NCBI GenBank assembly: GCA_001557505.1
Contig: LSAX01000005.1
Span: forward strand, 3,472,001 to 3,536,000
Reading direction: 5' to 3'
Origin: Reticulascus tulasneorum
Taxonomy: Eukaryota; Ascomycota; Sordariomycetes; Glomerellales; Reticulascaceae
Length of the DNA stretch: 64,000 bases
How positions within the stretch are numbered: the stretch's first letter is position 1; the number at the start of each line of letters is the position of its first letter. The notes beneath the pieces are model-generated. The model ran no database searches. It was not told where the DNA came from and was given only the letters and a program-made list of their open reading frames with translations. A program made the position numbers and the translations under genes. This document shows positions 23,481 through 38,387 of this stretch, in pieces.

Positions 23481-23710
23481 ATAGTGCCTAGAGGTAGATC
23501 TATGTTATAAAAGAACTAATCAGACCTAATCAAAGAGATTATAATTAGATATTTCTATATATTTTAAACGAACGTTATTAATAAAATAAGTTTTAAGTAT
23601 ATAAGATAATATACTAGTTTATCTATCGGTAACATAAAGAGTATTATTAAGTTGAAGAAAAAGCTAAAGTAAACTTACCGTTTATTATAAATATTAATAA
23701 TCGTTTTTAA

Positions 23711-24210
23711 TTTCTAAAGCTATACGCGGAATATATATATATATAATATATTTATAAAAATATTAAGATAAGTTTTTAATAAATCGTAGATATCTTTTAT
23801 ATATAAAGATAAGTTTATAACTTATTAAGTTAACAGTTAACTTAATATTAAACTAATAGACAAATATTAAGCTCTTACAAGAAATATTAGATAAACTTCT
23901 TATCAAATTATTAACATCTAAGTAACTACGTAGAATAGTCTACAGTTTACTAGTTTACCAGTTTCCAAAGCCGCACGCAGAGTACGTATATATATAACAC
24001 ACCTATAAAAATATTAAGATAAGTTTTTAATAAATCATAGACATCTCTTATATACGTAGATATACTTATAACTTATTAAGTTAACGGTTAACTCAACGTT
24101 AAACTAATAAACAAATATTAAGCTCTTATAAGATATATTAAACTAGCTCTTTATAAAACTATTAAAGTCTAAACAGCTACATAGAACAGTCTATAACTTA
24201 TTAATTTCCC
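23711..24210 (+). repeat. Tandem pair of about 250-base units inside the large element
   Basis: Unit 1 starts TTTCTAAAGCTATACGC at 23711 and unit 2 starts TTTCCAAAGCCGCACGC at 23962. Both continue through a TATATATA run, AAAATATTAAGATAAG, a TTAAGTTAAC segment and a GAAYAGTCTA near the end. Differences are mostly C/T and G/A. The pair lies just inside the left LTR. Confidence 0.75.
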
Positions 24211-24499
24211 TGTTTTCCTTAGTTTATAGTTTACAGTTTATAATTTACTAATTTAACCTAATCAGACTAGATTATTATATAAATATACCTTTCTAAACCT
24301 TAGAAAAGCTCTTATTATATTATAAACTTTAATAATAATTAATAAAAAAGATAATATAGATATAATAATCTAACCATATTTATTTACATAGAAAAACACT
24401 AATTAATAATAAATAGCTACGTTTTTAGGTCTTAGATAGACCTAATTAAAGATATACTACTATAAGAATATTAAAAACCTTAAAGAAAACATTATCTTT

Positions 24500-27400
24500 A
24501 CGTAAAATAAATAAGATAATAATAACGTAATAAATAAGCTTATTAGTTAGAAATTATGTTAAGACCAAAAGGTCGGGGATAAGAGATAAAGGAGACTTTA
24601 GAATAATCGTTTATAATAACCAACAAAAATAAAATATTAACTTTATAAAAATTATAACTAATTAAAAAGATCTTAATAAGAAATTTAAGATATTAAATAT
24701 TAAGAAGACCAAGGCTCTAATAGTTTATAACGTAACCAAGACCTACTATATAAATATTAATCCTTATTAAAAATAATAACTAACATCTATATTATATATA
24801 AATACTTATCTAAGCCTAACTAAACTTAAATAAATGTTAAAAAAACATAATATCTAAGATAAGGTTAATATAATCAATTATAAAATATAACTTACCATAT
24901 TATAGATTAAAACAATAAACTTCTTAATAATAAATCTTTAGATATAAAGAATAATATAAACAGCAAGATAGGTTATAATATACTTAACGGAGGCAGACTA
25001 ATAGTTAATAGTTAAGAAGATATAAGCTTACCTTAATCAAACCTACTTTGGTAATATAATATTAAAACTAAAAAATAATCTAAAACCTAATTAGAAAAAG
25101 AGTTCGAAAGACTTATTAAACCTATCTCTTAATCTAATTAATTTATTAATATTAAAAATCTTTATATTAAGATCATCAATAAAAGCTAAGAATATCTTTA
25201 TAAACATCTAAGATCATGCTTTATAATAGCTATTAGATATTATAAAAGACTCTAATATTAAAAATAAACTAAAAAGGACTAAGAAGAAAATCCTACGACT
25301 ATATAACCTTATAAGCTAATTCCCTTCTCCTTTAGATAACTTATATATATCTAATCTAACTTAGCTTATGATTAATACTAACCAATAGAAAGCTTTCATA
25401 GATATTATAATAGCTAACAACTAAAAACGAATATTAAAGAGTAAGATTACCTATATATAATTAATAAAGATAACTCTTCTAAAGTCATCTAGAACTCTAA
25501 GATTTATAAATAACTAAATTATTAAGTTCTTAAATAAATATAAAGGCTAAATAGAATTTATTATATAAACCGATAATCGGAAAAAAGAAAACATAATAAA
25601 ATATATCAGCTTAAAGTTCAAAAAGATCTTTAAAGTATATATTACAGATAATACTATATAAAAAGAGGTAAAGATAACACTTAAGAAAAAGTTCAAAACC
25701 ATAGACCTTAATTAACTATAAAAACTTCTCGATAAGATTGAAAAGATAAAGATTATAAAAGAAAACACTAAAGACCTAAGAAAAATAATAAAACTTTTAT
25801 AGAAAATCAAAGATTATAAACGAAAAACCTTAAAAATAAACGATAATATTATAACTAACTTAAAGATAACTAAGGTTATATACGTTATCTACTATAAAAA
25901 GATCTTTAAGAAAATAACTTAGAAGTTATTATTAGATAACCTTATTAATCTTAAATAACCTAAATATCTAAAAAAGTTTTATAAAATAATTAAAGATTAA
26001 GTAATTAATAACCTTAAGCTAGATAGAAATAAAAAGAAATCAAATAAGAAATAATAAACTAACCCTAATCAGATATTAGATAATTCATCATCATCTTCAG
26101 AAAAAAAATCTAATAAAAAGATAGATAAACTTACTAAACAAATAAAAGACCTTATCTTAAAGGCTAATACTAAAACCAAAAGAACATCTATAAAACAGAA
26201 AAAGAAATAGAAAAACTTATAGAAAATAATAACTAAACATAATTTCATAGAAAAGACTATCCTTTATACCTAATTAATCTAGAGAAAACGTTCAAAAAGT
26301 CCTTAAGGTAATTAAGAAAATAAATATTCAAAATTCCCTCGCTAAAGTTATTATACTTATTATAAAAGGCTAAGGTATATATCAGTCTAATATATAGACT
26401 AACTAACTAACCTTAAAGATAAGAGGATCTTCTTCTATAAAGGAAAATATTATATAAAAGCTAATATAAACATTTAAGAAAAATATATTCTAAACTATAT
26501 AATTAAGGAAGGTTATATAAATAACTTCTTAGATAAAAAAATAATTATTAAATAGATTAAAGGTAGATCTTCTAGATTATAATAATAATAAATATTATAA
26601 TATCTTAATTATAAGAGAACATAGAAATAAAAGTTAGAAAATATAAAAGACCTTAATCAAGGATAATCATTAATCAAAAGAAATATAACCTTTATCTTAG
26701 TTAGATTTATATTAGAAATAAAAAATAACCTAAAGAGTATATTCTTAATTACTTAATCTTAATCTAAAATTCCTAATTATTAACGAACCTTTTATAATTA
26801 ATTATTATTACCGTTAAAAACGTTATAAAATATTAAGTTTAATAATAAAATATAAAGTAAAATAAACTTAATTATTCTTAATTAAGCTTAAACGACTTAT
26901 TCTTCTTAAAGTAAAACTTATAATAATATAGAAATATCAGAAAAGAAGTCTACCTTAAAGAAGACTTCTAGGGAAAAGTTAAATAAGCCTACTTCTTTTA
27001 GAATAAATAACATAAAAAAAATCAGTTTAGGTATTAATATGGAATATATCTTAGACCTTAAACTAATATTTAATAATAATAAGATTATATATAAGGTTAT
27101 TAATAATATTAAAAAGCAAAAGGATATATAGATAATAAAATTACCTATAAAAAACGTCTATATAACTATCTTAACGTTCAAAGATATAAAGATAATTTAA
27201 CTTTAAACGGTAATAAGTAACTAATTGAAAATAATACGTTTAGAGATACCTAAGTTTATTAAAACATTATAATCAAATATAATAAAGAAGTCTTTTCAAA
27301 AGAGAATTAAAGAGTAAAAGGTGATAGACGGTAAAAATAATATTATAATAATAATAATAAAAGCAGCCTTCATATTAACCTGATTAAGTTTAGCTTAATC

Positions 27401-30400
27401 TTCAAATTTTGTAATATTTTTAATAATTAGTCTATAAATCATTTTAGAAATTAGATTAAGACTTAAAACTAATAAACTAAGAAAGATAATTCTTATCATT
27501 ATCAATACTAAAGCCTAGTATAATCTAATAAGAAAGTCTATAACGAAGAGGCTTAACCTTACAGATTATATAAAGAACTTAATATTTATAATAAATAATC
27601 TTATGCTTAATCAGAGCTTAAGAATAGTTAGATATATAAAAGAGTATATCTAGATAAGTTTATATTAGACTAAGATGATTATCTAAGTCTTATCCGATAA
27701 GAACTATAGCTACAATTTCCTGCTTAGCATGTTATTTATTTTATAAATAACCTTTATACTAAGCTACTCTCGTAGTACTATCTTCGTTAACCTCACCATC
27801 AGATAAATATATCTTCTTATATTAATAAGATCTATAATAAGATTTAAAATAGCTAATATAAAGAAGGTTTACCTTAACTAAGACTAAGATAACAAAAGAC
27901 GTAAAACTAAAGATAATAATCTTTCTAGAGGAAAATCTTACTAATAAGATAAAGTTAATAAAAATAACTAAAAATATATTAATCTTAAAACCTTAAAACT
28001 AGAAAGAATAAAGCTTAATAATATTTTTCTTAATCATATCTCTCCTAATCAAGCTTATTATATTATAAAATTATTAATAAAACTTATATATAATATTATA
28101 TTACCTTAAATCTATAAAATCATAATAACGTTCAGATATTATAACCTAAAATATATTTATTACTAAATTGCTAAAAAGATAATAATATATAAAGAAGAAA
28201 TAATTATTTAATAATTATATACCTTAAAAGTAATTTAATAATAAAGTAACCTTAATTAGTAAAAAAAGAAAAAAGAAAAGTTATTAGTAAAAACATATCT
28301 TACTAAAACAAAAATTCGCTATTTAGAAGATAAAGAGTTTAAAAAGCTAGAAAAGGAAAAAATTAAGAAAATAAGATTAAAGATTTTATAATTATAAAAT
28401 AAAAGAGGTATTAAAAAGATATAAAGGTAAATACTAAGAGCTTATAAACCTAAAGAGGTTAAAGTTCATCTTATAAATAATACTTTTTCTAATAGATTAA
28501 TATTAGAAAAAGATATAAAGTAAAAAATGAAAAAGCTTAAAGAGATAAGAGAGCTCTTTAGATAATAAGACTCCCTCTATCTTAGCCTAATCACCTTTAA
28601 ATTCTTAACAATTAAGCTAAGAAGTTATCTTATAAAAGAAAAACTTTAACCTATCTTAGACTTTCTTAGGTATTTATATAAAAAAAAATATAAACTTTTT
28701 AAAACTATACTCCTTAACTACAAAATAGCTTTTACGTAAGATTTCTTTAAATATAGATAGTTAGACCTTATTATTATATTATAATAGAAGATAAAGATAA
28801 TACTATATAAAATATAATAAACAAAAAATATCTTAATCTTAAAAGTGTTAAAAATTATAATTATTTAGATATTTAAAAAATATCTTAAAAAAGGAGTTTT
28901 TAAAGAAAATTATATCTTTTATAAAAACCTTTAGTTCCTTATTTATAAAAAAGACGGTAAGATAAGGCTGATCAACTTTACCACGAAGATTAATATTATG
29001 ATTATCAAGGATAACTTTATCTTTCTTAACATTGATAAATTCTTAGAAAACTTTATTATATATAAGCTAATATCCTTACTTAATTTCTTCTCTAAGTACG
29101 ACTAGGTTAACCTTAATAAAGAAAATAGAGACTTTATAACGTTTATAACGTTAATAAGGCTCTTCTAAATATATACCTTATTATAAAAAGTTACTAATTT
29201 AGTTACTTAATTTATATATATTATCACTAAGATCTTATATAACCTTATACTTAAAATCTACTAAGCTTTCTTAGACGATATTATAATTAAAAAGTTAAAG
29301 ATTATTTATAATAATAAACTAATCAAGCTTAAAATAAAAAGATATATTATAAAATATATTATTAATATTAATAAAGTGTTTATAAACGTTAAATTAGCAA
29401 GCTATATAATAATAAACACGAAATCTTAATAATATTAAGAATTAGCAATCTTAATAAGATATATCTATAAGACGTCAGGTCAGAAACCAGAAAAAACGAA
29501 GATTATTAAGATCAAAGAATAAGAACTCTATAAAGATATTACCAAGGTCTGATCATTCTTAAATATTACCACGTTTTACTATTACTAAATATAAAACTTC
29601 ATAATTATTATTAAACTACTTACGCTCTTTCTAAAGAAAGATATCATCTTTATCTAAGAAGCAGACTAAAAACAAATAATAAATCAACTTAAGCAGCAAC
29701 TAATAAAAACCTTAATCTTTATTATATTAATATATAAGCCTAGATCAGGGCTAATATACCTCTATATAAACATTAATAATATTAGCTAGGAAGTAATATT
29801 AAGCTAATTTATTTTTAATAAGAAAAGATAAATAACTTAATATAAAAATAATATATAGAAAAGGCCGGAGCTCGTTTATAACATAAGTAAACTTAAATTG
29901 AGAAGAGTCTTAATATCTTTGAAGAGGCTTAAGAACTACCTCTATAGTACCTATTTTCTATTAAAAACTAATATTAAAGTACTTATTTCATAGCTTAATA
30001 ATATAATATCAGATCTCTTAGGGATATTGATCTTAAGGTAAATAATATAGATTTGTCTCTTCGATTTTAAAGTTAAATATATATTAAGAACGAAGAACAT
30101 AATAGCTAATAGGTTATCTTAAAAGTTATTAAGCTTTTCTAACCTCGTTAATAAAGAAAACGAAAAGGATATTAATAACTTTATTAATAAATAAATCTTC
30201 TTCTTAACTATAAATCCTAACGTTATAGATATTAAAGATCTACGATTAATATTTAATATATTTAACGTTAATTAGGTATAAGATTAAAAGTCTAGATAGA
30301 TTATATATACCTTAATAATTTTGAATATACCGATTAGTCTTATTAAGTTATAATAGGACAAGTTAAAAAAGAAAATATATAAATTTTTAATCAAAGATAA

Positions 30401-31860
30401 ACTTCTCTAGACCTAACTATTAAATAAATATCTTACTTCTCGTCGACGAATAGACGAAAAAGAACATCAATTATCCTTAATTAGAGATAATCATAAGATT
30501 ACTAATTATAAAATAAAAAAACTAATATATAAGTTATATATTAATAAGTATTATTAAAATAATATATATTAGATAATTAAAGAAATTCTTATAATATACC
30601 TAATATATTAAATATTAACCTTTAGATAAGATAAGCTTTATAAATAAACTAAAACATAATTAATAATATTTAAAGTTATCTATTTAAATATATAATTTGT
30701 AAAGAAATAGATAATAATAAAGGCTAAAAATCATTTTACTAGCTAATTAGAAATAAGATGCTTTTTAAGTAATAAGTCTATATATATTACGAAGTTCTTA
30801 TTTAAAAAAGTTATTTACTACTATAGTATCTATAGTAAGCTGATAATTAATAAAAGATTAGAAAATAAGAAATATATTATAAAGCTTATTAGAAAATATA
30901 ACTTATGTTAACAATTTACCTCAGCATATTACCTTTATATAAATAAAATCTTTAAAATAAAACACTAGCTAATAATAAAGATATTTTAGATCTAATATAA
31001 TCAAAATTATATAAATATCTTAGCATTTTTCTTAACAGCTTTATTTATAAACTATATATATATCTATAGTCTAACCAGGTATACTCTATTTTACTTTATA
31101 TATAGCTATAAAGCTATCATATTAATAAAGACTAATATTATTATATAAAGAGTTCTTAAATAAGATATAGTCTATATACCTAATTAGAAATTAATAATAT
31201 AGATAAAAGTAATTATATAACTTAAAAAAGATTAAGATTATATAGCTAAACTCCTTAACCACAGAAAAAAGACTTAAGTTAAATAATAAAACAAAAAATA
31301 TAAGAAAGGTCTTTATAAATAAAGGCTAACTTTAAGAGATATAATATTAGTTTATAATATAATTAGATCTCTTAATAAAAGCAGAAGTTCTAAGCTTAAG
31401 TTAAAATAACTAAGACCTTATAAAATTAAATTAATAACTCCGAATAATATATCTTATAAACTAAAATCTCTTAATAAAGAAAAAAAGAAAAGATCTATAT
31501 ATTTAGGATATAAACTAAAAAAGTTTATCAAAGCTTTTAACAGATAATAAGAACTAGAAGATAAAATGTTAACCTAAAAAGACTAAGATAAAGATATTAT
31601 AAACTTACTCTTAGACCTTAACCTAACACCTCTCAAAGAAGAAGAAGAAAAATACGAAGAAAAAATAATTATAAACTTAAAAAACCTTAATATATACTTA
31701 ATCTTAAAGGTTATATACCAAATAACTAAGAGAAAGTATATAAAAAAACTTTAAAAATAACTTTTTTAGAATATTAAAAACCTTAAGAAAGATAACCTCT
31801 TCATCTTAATTCGACAAAGAAAGTTAACAAATTATAATAAATACTAAGATATCCCGGAAT
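24500..31860 (+). pseudogene. Gag-pol remnant of the large LTR element
   Basis: No frame is open, but plus-strand fragments read as retroviral-like domains in the expected order. At 26352-26393 Tyr codons occupy the spacing of a CCHC zinc knuckle (C-x2-C-x4-H-x4-C); each is one RIP transition from Cys or His. Reverse transcriptase follows at about 28936-29290 with KKDGKIRLIN and FLDDI, then an integrase core near 30900, and a C-terminal tail that fades by about 31860. Stops throughout show it is dead. The gag start is a guess from where lysine-rich coding texture begins. Confidence 0.65.
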
Positions 31861-34800
31861 AAGGTTAATTAGGCTTAGTTATAACTTAATTTCATATTAC
31901 TATAGCCTAATAATTAGTAACCAGCCTCTTATACCTTTATTTCTAAGACTAATTCTATAGACCTATACCTTATTTTCTATATTATTATACTACCTTTTCC
32001 CTTTATTAGACTTTAATTCTATATTTCTATACTTATTTTCTACTACTATTAAACTTTTATTTTAACCTATCTAACCTTTTATTTATTTATTCTCTTTTCT
32101 AAAAATTATATAACTTTAAAAATTTCACTTTTTTACTTTTTCACTTTTTTTCACTTATACTTATCCTTAATATTTTATCTTCTAAGATCTAGGAAAGATA
32201 ATCTTATAAGATAAAAGATGATATATCTAATAAATATTAAGCCTGATCAGGCCGTCATAATCATTATAATCATAAATTAGAACTAATAAAACAGAAATTT
32301 TTATTTATAAAAACTTTTTAATTCTTAAAAACTAAGGTTATTATTAAATTTATATCTTAACCTTTTACTTAACTATTTCCTATATACCTTTACCTTTAGC
32401 CTTTTTACCTAAAAAACCTTAAGATATTATATTTTACTTAGTTTGTTAAAAGATCTTAACGTTAATAATAAGATAAAGTCTAAGAGTGATAATAGTTTTA
32501 CCTTAAAGATAGTTAAGATAAAGAATTAAAAATATAACGTTTTTAACTTAAGGTATATTAAACTATTCATAAAGGAAATCAGCTATGATAAACAGATAAA
32601 GAAGGTTGAAATTAAAAAGATAAATCTATCTAACTTTAGTTATAATAAACTAAGCTTTAAAAGCCTTTTAAGCTTAACTAGACTTATTAACCTTAAAGTT
32701 AAATAATTTATAAATTATATTGTTAACCTAAAAAATATAATCAGATTTCTTGAAGAACTTATAATTAACATAATAGTTACCTTAATAGCTAAATAATAAG
32801 ATATACTTAAAGAAAAGGTATATAACCTATATACTAATATATAAAATATTATTAAAGCTAGAAAAGTTATATCGATCTTCGTAATATTTATAAAAGACCT
32901 TATTAATTCCTTTATAAACCTAGATAAATAAGCCTTTAATAATATTTAAACGATAAGTAAACTTTATAAATTAATAACTAAAAATGCTATAATTATTAAT
33001 AACTATGATTATATACTAAGAGAACTTAGGTTTACAAATCGTTAAATCATTAATAAAGAGATTATTATTAAACATATTTTACTAGAAATAGTAAGTAATA
33101 TCTTTTCAAAATTCATTATCTTTAATAAACTTAATAAACTAGATTTTAAAATAAACAGAATTAAGTTATATATTACTATCGTTTTAAGCTAGGCTTTTTA
33201 AAAATAAATATTAAAGATAAATAATAACTTATTATTAATTAGCCTTAATTAATTATAAAAAAGAAAGAATAGTTTACGATAAGTTCCTTCTTAATATAAT
33301 AGAAAAATCTATAATTTATAAATATCTTAATATTAAATAATAACCATAGCTTTTATTTATTAAAAATCTTAACAAGCTCAATTTCGTAATAGCGAACACG
33401 GTTATTAAGATTAATAAGAAAGTAAAGAATATAATCTATAATAAATAAAAATTCTAATCAGAGAAATAAGAAAGTTAATTTTAAAAGTTTAAAAATAAGA
33501 AATATAAGAAAAAGATATTTTCTTTTATAGATAAGAAGAAGATAAAGAAACTTTAAAATAAGAAGGTTGTTCATTAGACAAAAAGAGAAAAGAGAAAAAG
33601 AAAAAAGAAAAATAAAAATATTCTTTTTACTTAAAGATGTTAAGTAAGAAGGCCGTTATTATTATTAAAAAGAAAAAACCTAAAAAAAGAAATAGAAAAA
33701 AAGCCTTTTTATAATCATTATCAATATCGGAAATCTATATATATCATAATTTCCCTTCAACTATCAAACTAACTATTATTATATATCTTTAAACTACTTA
33801 AAAATATTATTCTTATATCCTTAATACCCTGATCAGGGCTATTATAGATTTATCAAGTATCAAAGACCTTAATAAGAGAAAATAGGCCTTAAAAAGGACT
33901 TTCTGCTTATATATACTTAACTTATTTATATCTAATAATTTATTCTTTACTTATATATATTTCTTTATTTATATTACCGAAAAACCTTATATCTTACTTT
34001 TTTAGTCTTTATTAATTAAGGATATAATTATATCTTAAAAAAATAATCGATAAGATCTTATTAAAAACGAACTTCTTAATCTTCTTAATATAGATAAGAT
34101 AAAAAGATTATTAAAAATTACTAAACAACCTCTCTAAATAACCTATATTAATTTATTTAAGCTAATTAATATATCTTAAACCTTATTACCTTTATCGCTA
34201 ATAAGAAGAGCTTTTAAACTTAACTAAGCTAATAAGTTTTAAATCCTTTAAAAAGATATTATATCTTTTGGTAAAGAATATATATATATATTCTTTATGA
34301 ATAATATAAATATACTAACTTTAACCAATGAAGAATATAGAATATATTCTACTTTTTAAAATAAAAAAATAACTTAAATAATTATCTCTAATAGGTCTGA
34401 AGTTATAACTTTATATAAGCTAGATTAACAAAATAATAATATAAAAGATCTTCGTAAATCTTAATATATAATCAGCTTAATAAGATTCTAAAACTAAGTT
34501 TTATAGCTAAGTTCTCTTTTACTTTTAATAGCTTTTCTACCTAATAAGCTTATTACTGTTAAACCTAAAAGAGAAAAACTTAAACTAGATCTTAAAAAAT
34601 ATCAAAGAAAGTTTAAATATTAAATCGGCTAATATTAAAATCAAAACTAAAAAGATAAATAATCAAATCTATTTAACATATACCCACTTATAAGTCTATA
34701 AAACCTTAAAATTACGATAAAGAGAAAAGATTAATTAATTAGAGAAATAATAATTAAAGGTTTAACCTTGATCAGGAAAAACATAATTTAAAAACTTATA

Positions 34801-37313
34801 ATATAATCTACTTAGAATAATCAGATCTAGTAATATCAAAGAGGTAATAGTCTTACTAAAGAAGTTTAACTATAAAAGTTAGAAATACTTCATAATATAT
34901 AAGTAATTATCCTTATTAACTATTACGATAATTACTAGATTATAATTATTATTAATTAGATCTATAAGATCACCTTCTTCTATAATAACTTTTAAAATAA
35001 TAACTACGTTAAAGATCAGTTTACCTTATAAATAATATAAGTTATAAGTTAATACTAAACTTATAAACTTAGTCTTATTAACAAATAAATCTTAAAAGCT
35101 AAGTTCTACTTATACCTAAACGTTATTTAATTTAACAATTATAACTATAGATACTTTATACTAAACTAGATTAAAATAATAATCTAAAAAGCTAAGATAA
35201 ACCTAATATAATTAGCTTTTTACTAAATCTAAGATAAACAAACTTATTATCAATTAAATAAGAAATAGCTTACTATTTATATTAACATCTACTTTTAGAA
35301 CCTAATCAAGCGTAAACTTAACTTATCTACTTACGTTTAGGAATATAACCGCTATAACGTCAAGATATTATATAAAGAACATCTTTTTTAAACGTTAAAG
35401 ACTATAGAAAGATAGAAAGGCCCCTTATTGACAATACTTCCTTTAACCAAGAAGGCTAACACACCTTCAAAGACCTTTTAGAACCTAAGAAAAATAAAAG
35501 AGATCTTTAAAGATAATAACCTAACAGTCGTTTTATATAATATAGCTGACAAAAATTTCTAAAAGAGTATATTTCTATTAAAGTCTCTATATTATTACTC
35601 TTTACCTAGGCTAGAGAACTAATATTATTAACTATTATTTTCTCTTATACCTCTAATTATCAAACCTACTAAAAAGCCTTAAGATAGACCTGATCAGATC
35701 TTTATAAACCTTCTTAATATAAATAACTCAAAAGATATAAAAACTCTTAAAGGCTAATTAAAAAGCTATTAATTAAAAATATAGTAAAATTAATAATAAT
35801 AAACAAATAAACTCTAGCTATTCATAAATCTTTAAAATCTTAAATTAAAAATAACTAATAAAAACTAACTAAATAATAAAGAGATATTAAATAACCTTAC
35901 CTTAATCTATAAAAAACTTATTAATTCCTTAATCGTTTATTAGATAAGGAATAACTAAATTATAAACCTAAAAAGCAAAATCATCACTTTTAAGTAAAAA
36001 TAGAATATTAAATAAATATAAAAAACTCGTTTATTAATAATTATTAAATATTTTAATAATTATTAAATTATAACTATTATTAATCAGGCCTACGAAATGA
36101 TCTTTTACTAAGATAACCTCTAAAAAGATAAAGTTAATACAGAAAAATAGTTTATAATATAGATAAACTATATCTTTTGTTAATATTAGAAATATAGATT
36201 AAAACTTAGTAAATCTTAAATCTTTCAAATAAATATTTACCTCTATCATAATATAATATAACTAGATAAATATAATTATAACTTCTTAATATTAAAATAG
36301 ATCTATTATATAATATAAGAAAGACTTCAAGATATTAAGTTCTCTACTTTCTACATCATACTAGATAACGTTTTCTATTATCAAAAATCACGATTATAAC
36401 TATATATATATATCAAAGCTAACCTTAAAAACCTAATCAAAATTAAACTTAGTCTCCCTTTATAATATTAATAACTTAATAATAACTATAAAGCTAATAT
36501 TATAAACAAAGATTAATTAAAACCTACCTTATTACCTTCTTCATATTCTAATAATCTTAACTTAGTTAACTAAACATAAATTAAAGATTTTTATTATAAT
36601 AAAGATGATAAACCTATCTTCTCTAATAAAGACGAAGATAATAAAGATATTAATATACCTAATTAAGGCTTAAAGACCTTAATCAATCATTTTAAGACCT
36701 TAGTTCCTAAATCCTTATTACCTATTATTTCGTCGTAGACGTTTTAGGCCAGGCCTACGTTTAAGAAAGACTTTTCACCTTATATTACCTTAACGCTGAA
36801 GAAGAAAGTAAGTTATTTATAACTAACTATCTATATAAAACTTTCTATAAAGGCTTAACTTATTATAGATAATCCTTTCTTAATATTTACTAAATTACCT
36901 TATATAAATATTATTATTAATAAGAAACTTATATTATAATATGTTACGGTAGCTAAATAGTTTTTATAATAATAAAACCTTTTTATTAATATTAATAAAC
37001 AATCTAAGATATATAATTATATTAAAATGATTAAGCTTATAATAACCTTTAGATAAATAAGATAAAGAAGATTTAAAATATCTTATAAATAGATATAATA
37101 AGATATTAAGAATAAATAGAAAACTAGATTATATTAAGTTAAAAGATAAACTTTCTATAGATCTTATATATACCTATAAGAATAACTAGTAATATATAAA
37201 ATTAAAACGTCTAACAAACGTAAACGTTCTCTTAACTTTCCGGAAGAAAAATCTAAGAAAAAGCATAATAATAAAGCTTAATTTACGAAGACGTTAGATA
37301 TTATATTTAAGAA
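31861..37313 (+). pseudogene. Unidentified coding relics downstream of pol in the large element
   Basis: This 5.4-kb stretch lies between the pol remnant and the right LTR. Plus-strand fragments still read like protein with RIP-type stops: around 35280-35600 a stretch with NRYNVKILYKEHLF and SLYYYSLPRLE, around 36590-36830 an acidic part followed by FKKDFSPYITLTLKKK, and near 37200 a basic tail NKRKRSLNFPEEKSKKK. I recognise no family. It could be an extra ORF of the element (in the env or accessory position), a second inserted element, or captured sequence. Confidence 0.4.
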
Positions 37314-37741
37314 TGATTAAAACTAAGTAAGATAAAATAAATACATTTTATTATAAACTTATTATAATTAGCCTAATCAAGTTTAAATATATACTTACAT
37401 ATATATTAATCATCAGTCTTTTCTAGATTTAGTTATTTTCGTAATTTTTATTAATACGTTTAGAAGTATATTTATAAATATACTTCACGATATCGTTAAA
37501 TTTATATTATTAAGTTATCTTATAAAATCATAAATTTATAAATCTTTACTTTACGAAAGCCTTGATTATATTATTAGATCTATTTATCCTTAATTAAGGA
37601 TAAAACACCTTCCACGCCTACACAACTATCTAGATAGCCAAGATATCGTTATTTTAATATGTTATATTAGGCTATATATGTTAAAGTATTTGGTGGTTAT
37701 GGTGGTATGGTTATGAGACGACCTGGCTTAGGTTAATTTCA
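37314..37741 (+). repeat. Right LTR-like direct repeat of the 14.7-kb element
   Basis: This is the partner of 23053-23480, of identical length (428 bases). It begins TGATTAAAAC, where the left copy has TTATTAAAAC, and ends TTAATTTCA. The TG..CA ends suit an LTR. Confidence 0.8.
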
Positions 37742-38387
37742 TTATCTAAAATAAATTAACCTTTTTAAGATTATTTATATTAATATCTTATTATTATAAT
37801 CGTTAACTAACTTAATTTAATTATAACTTAATTAATAATAAGATATATTTAAGCTTAAATATAAATAAACAAAAAATTTAATAATTATTAACTTTATCAA
37901 CCTCTTATTATATCTCTAAGAGGTTATTTTATAAGATTTTACTATCTTAATGAGCTAATTTTTAAATAACTTAATCTAAAATCATCTGATATTTTAAAAT
38001 AAAGATTACGTTTTTTACATTTAGTAAGTTATTAAAGCAGCTTAAGAAGAAGATAGCTAAGCTAGTTAGTAATATTTATAAAAATATTATTAAAACTAAC
38101 TAATTTTCTCAAGATAGTTAAAGGCCGGCAAAAGGCCTAAGAATCTAAAATAATAATATCAATTATAAACTTAAAAGCTAAGCTTTATATAATTACAAAC
38201 CAACAAAACTAGCTTTTAGAAAGTTAAATAGTTTTAATCTATTATCTTCTAACTAATAATAACTTTCAATTCAAGCCGGCAAGGTTATTACTTAAACAAC
38301 TAACGTTAATAAATAACGGTAAAACTAATCAACAAGACAAACTTAGTTAACAACTTAATAACCTAACGTTTAAGCTAACAAACATAT

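Larger units (their letters stand above)
23053..37741 (+). mobile_element. Large degraded LTR element (Ty3/gypsy-type pol), 14.7 kb between LTR-like repeats
   Basis: Two 428-base direct repeats (23053-23480 and 37314-37741) bound the element, and pol remnants on the plus strand lie between them. A reverse-transcriptase core is readable at about 28936-29290 (KKDGKIRLIN, later FLDDIII). An integrase core resembling STAYHPxTxG, with stops and substitutions, is at about 30915-30950. A zinc-knuckle relic lies at about 26352-26393. The repeats end in TTAATTTCA (or RIP-changed TTAATTTTA). A convincing target-site duplication was not found, so exact ends are uncertain by a few bases. The internal 14 kb is about twice the usual size; some 5.4 kb after the pol end (about 31860) is unexplained. 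Confidence 0.7.

Noticed and set aside
23048..37746. Target-site duplication for the 14.7-kb element
   Set aside because: The flanking pentamers ACTAA and TTATC do not match even allowing RIP transitions, so exact boundaries stay open.
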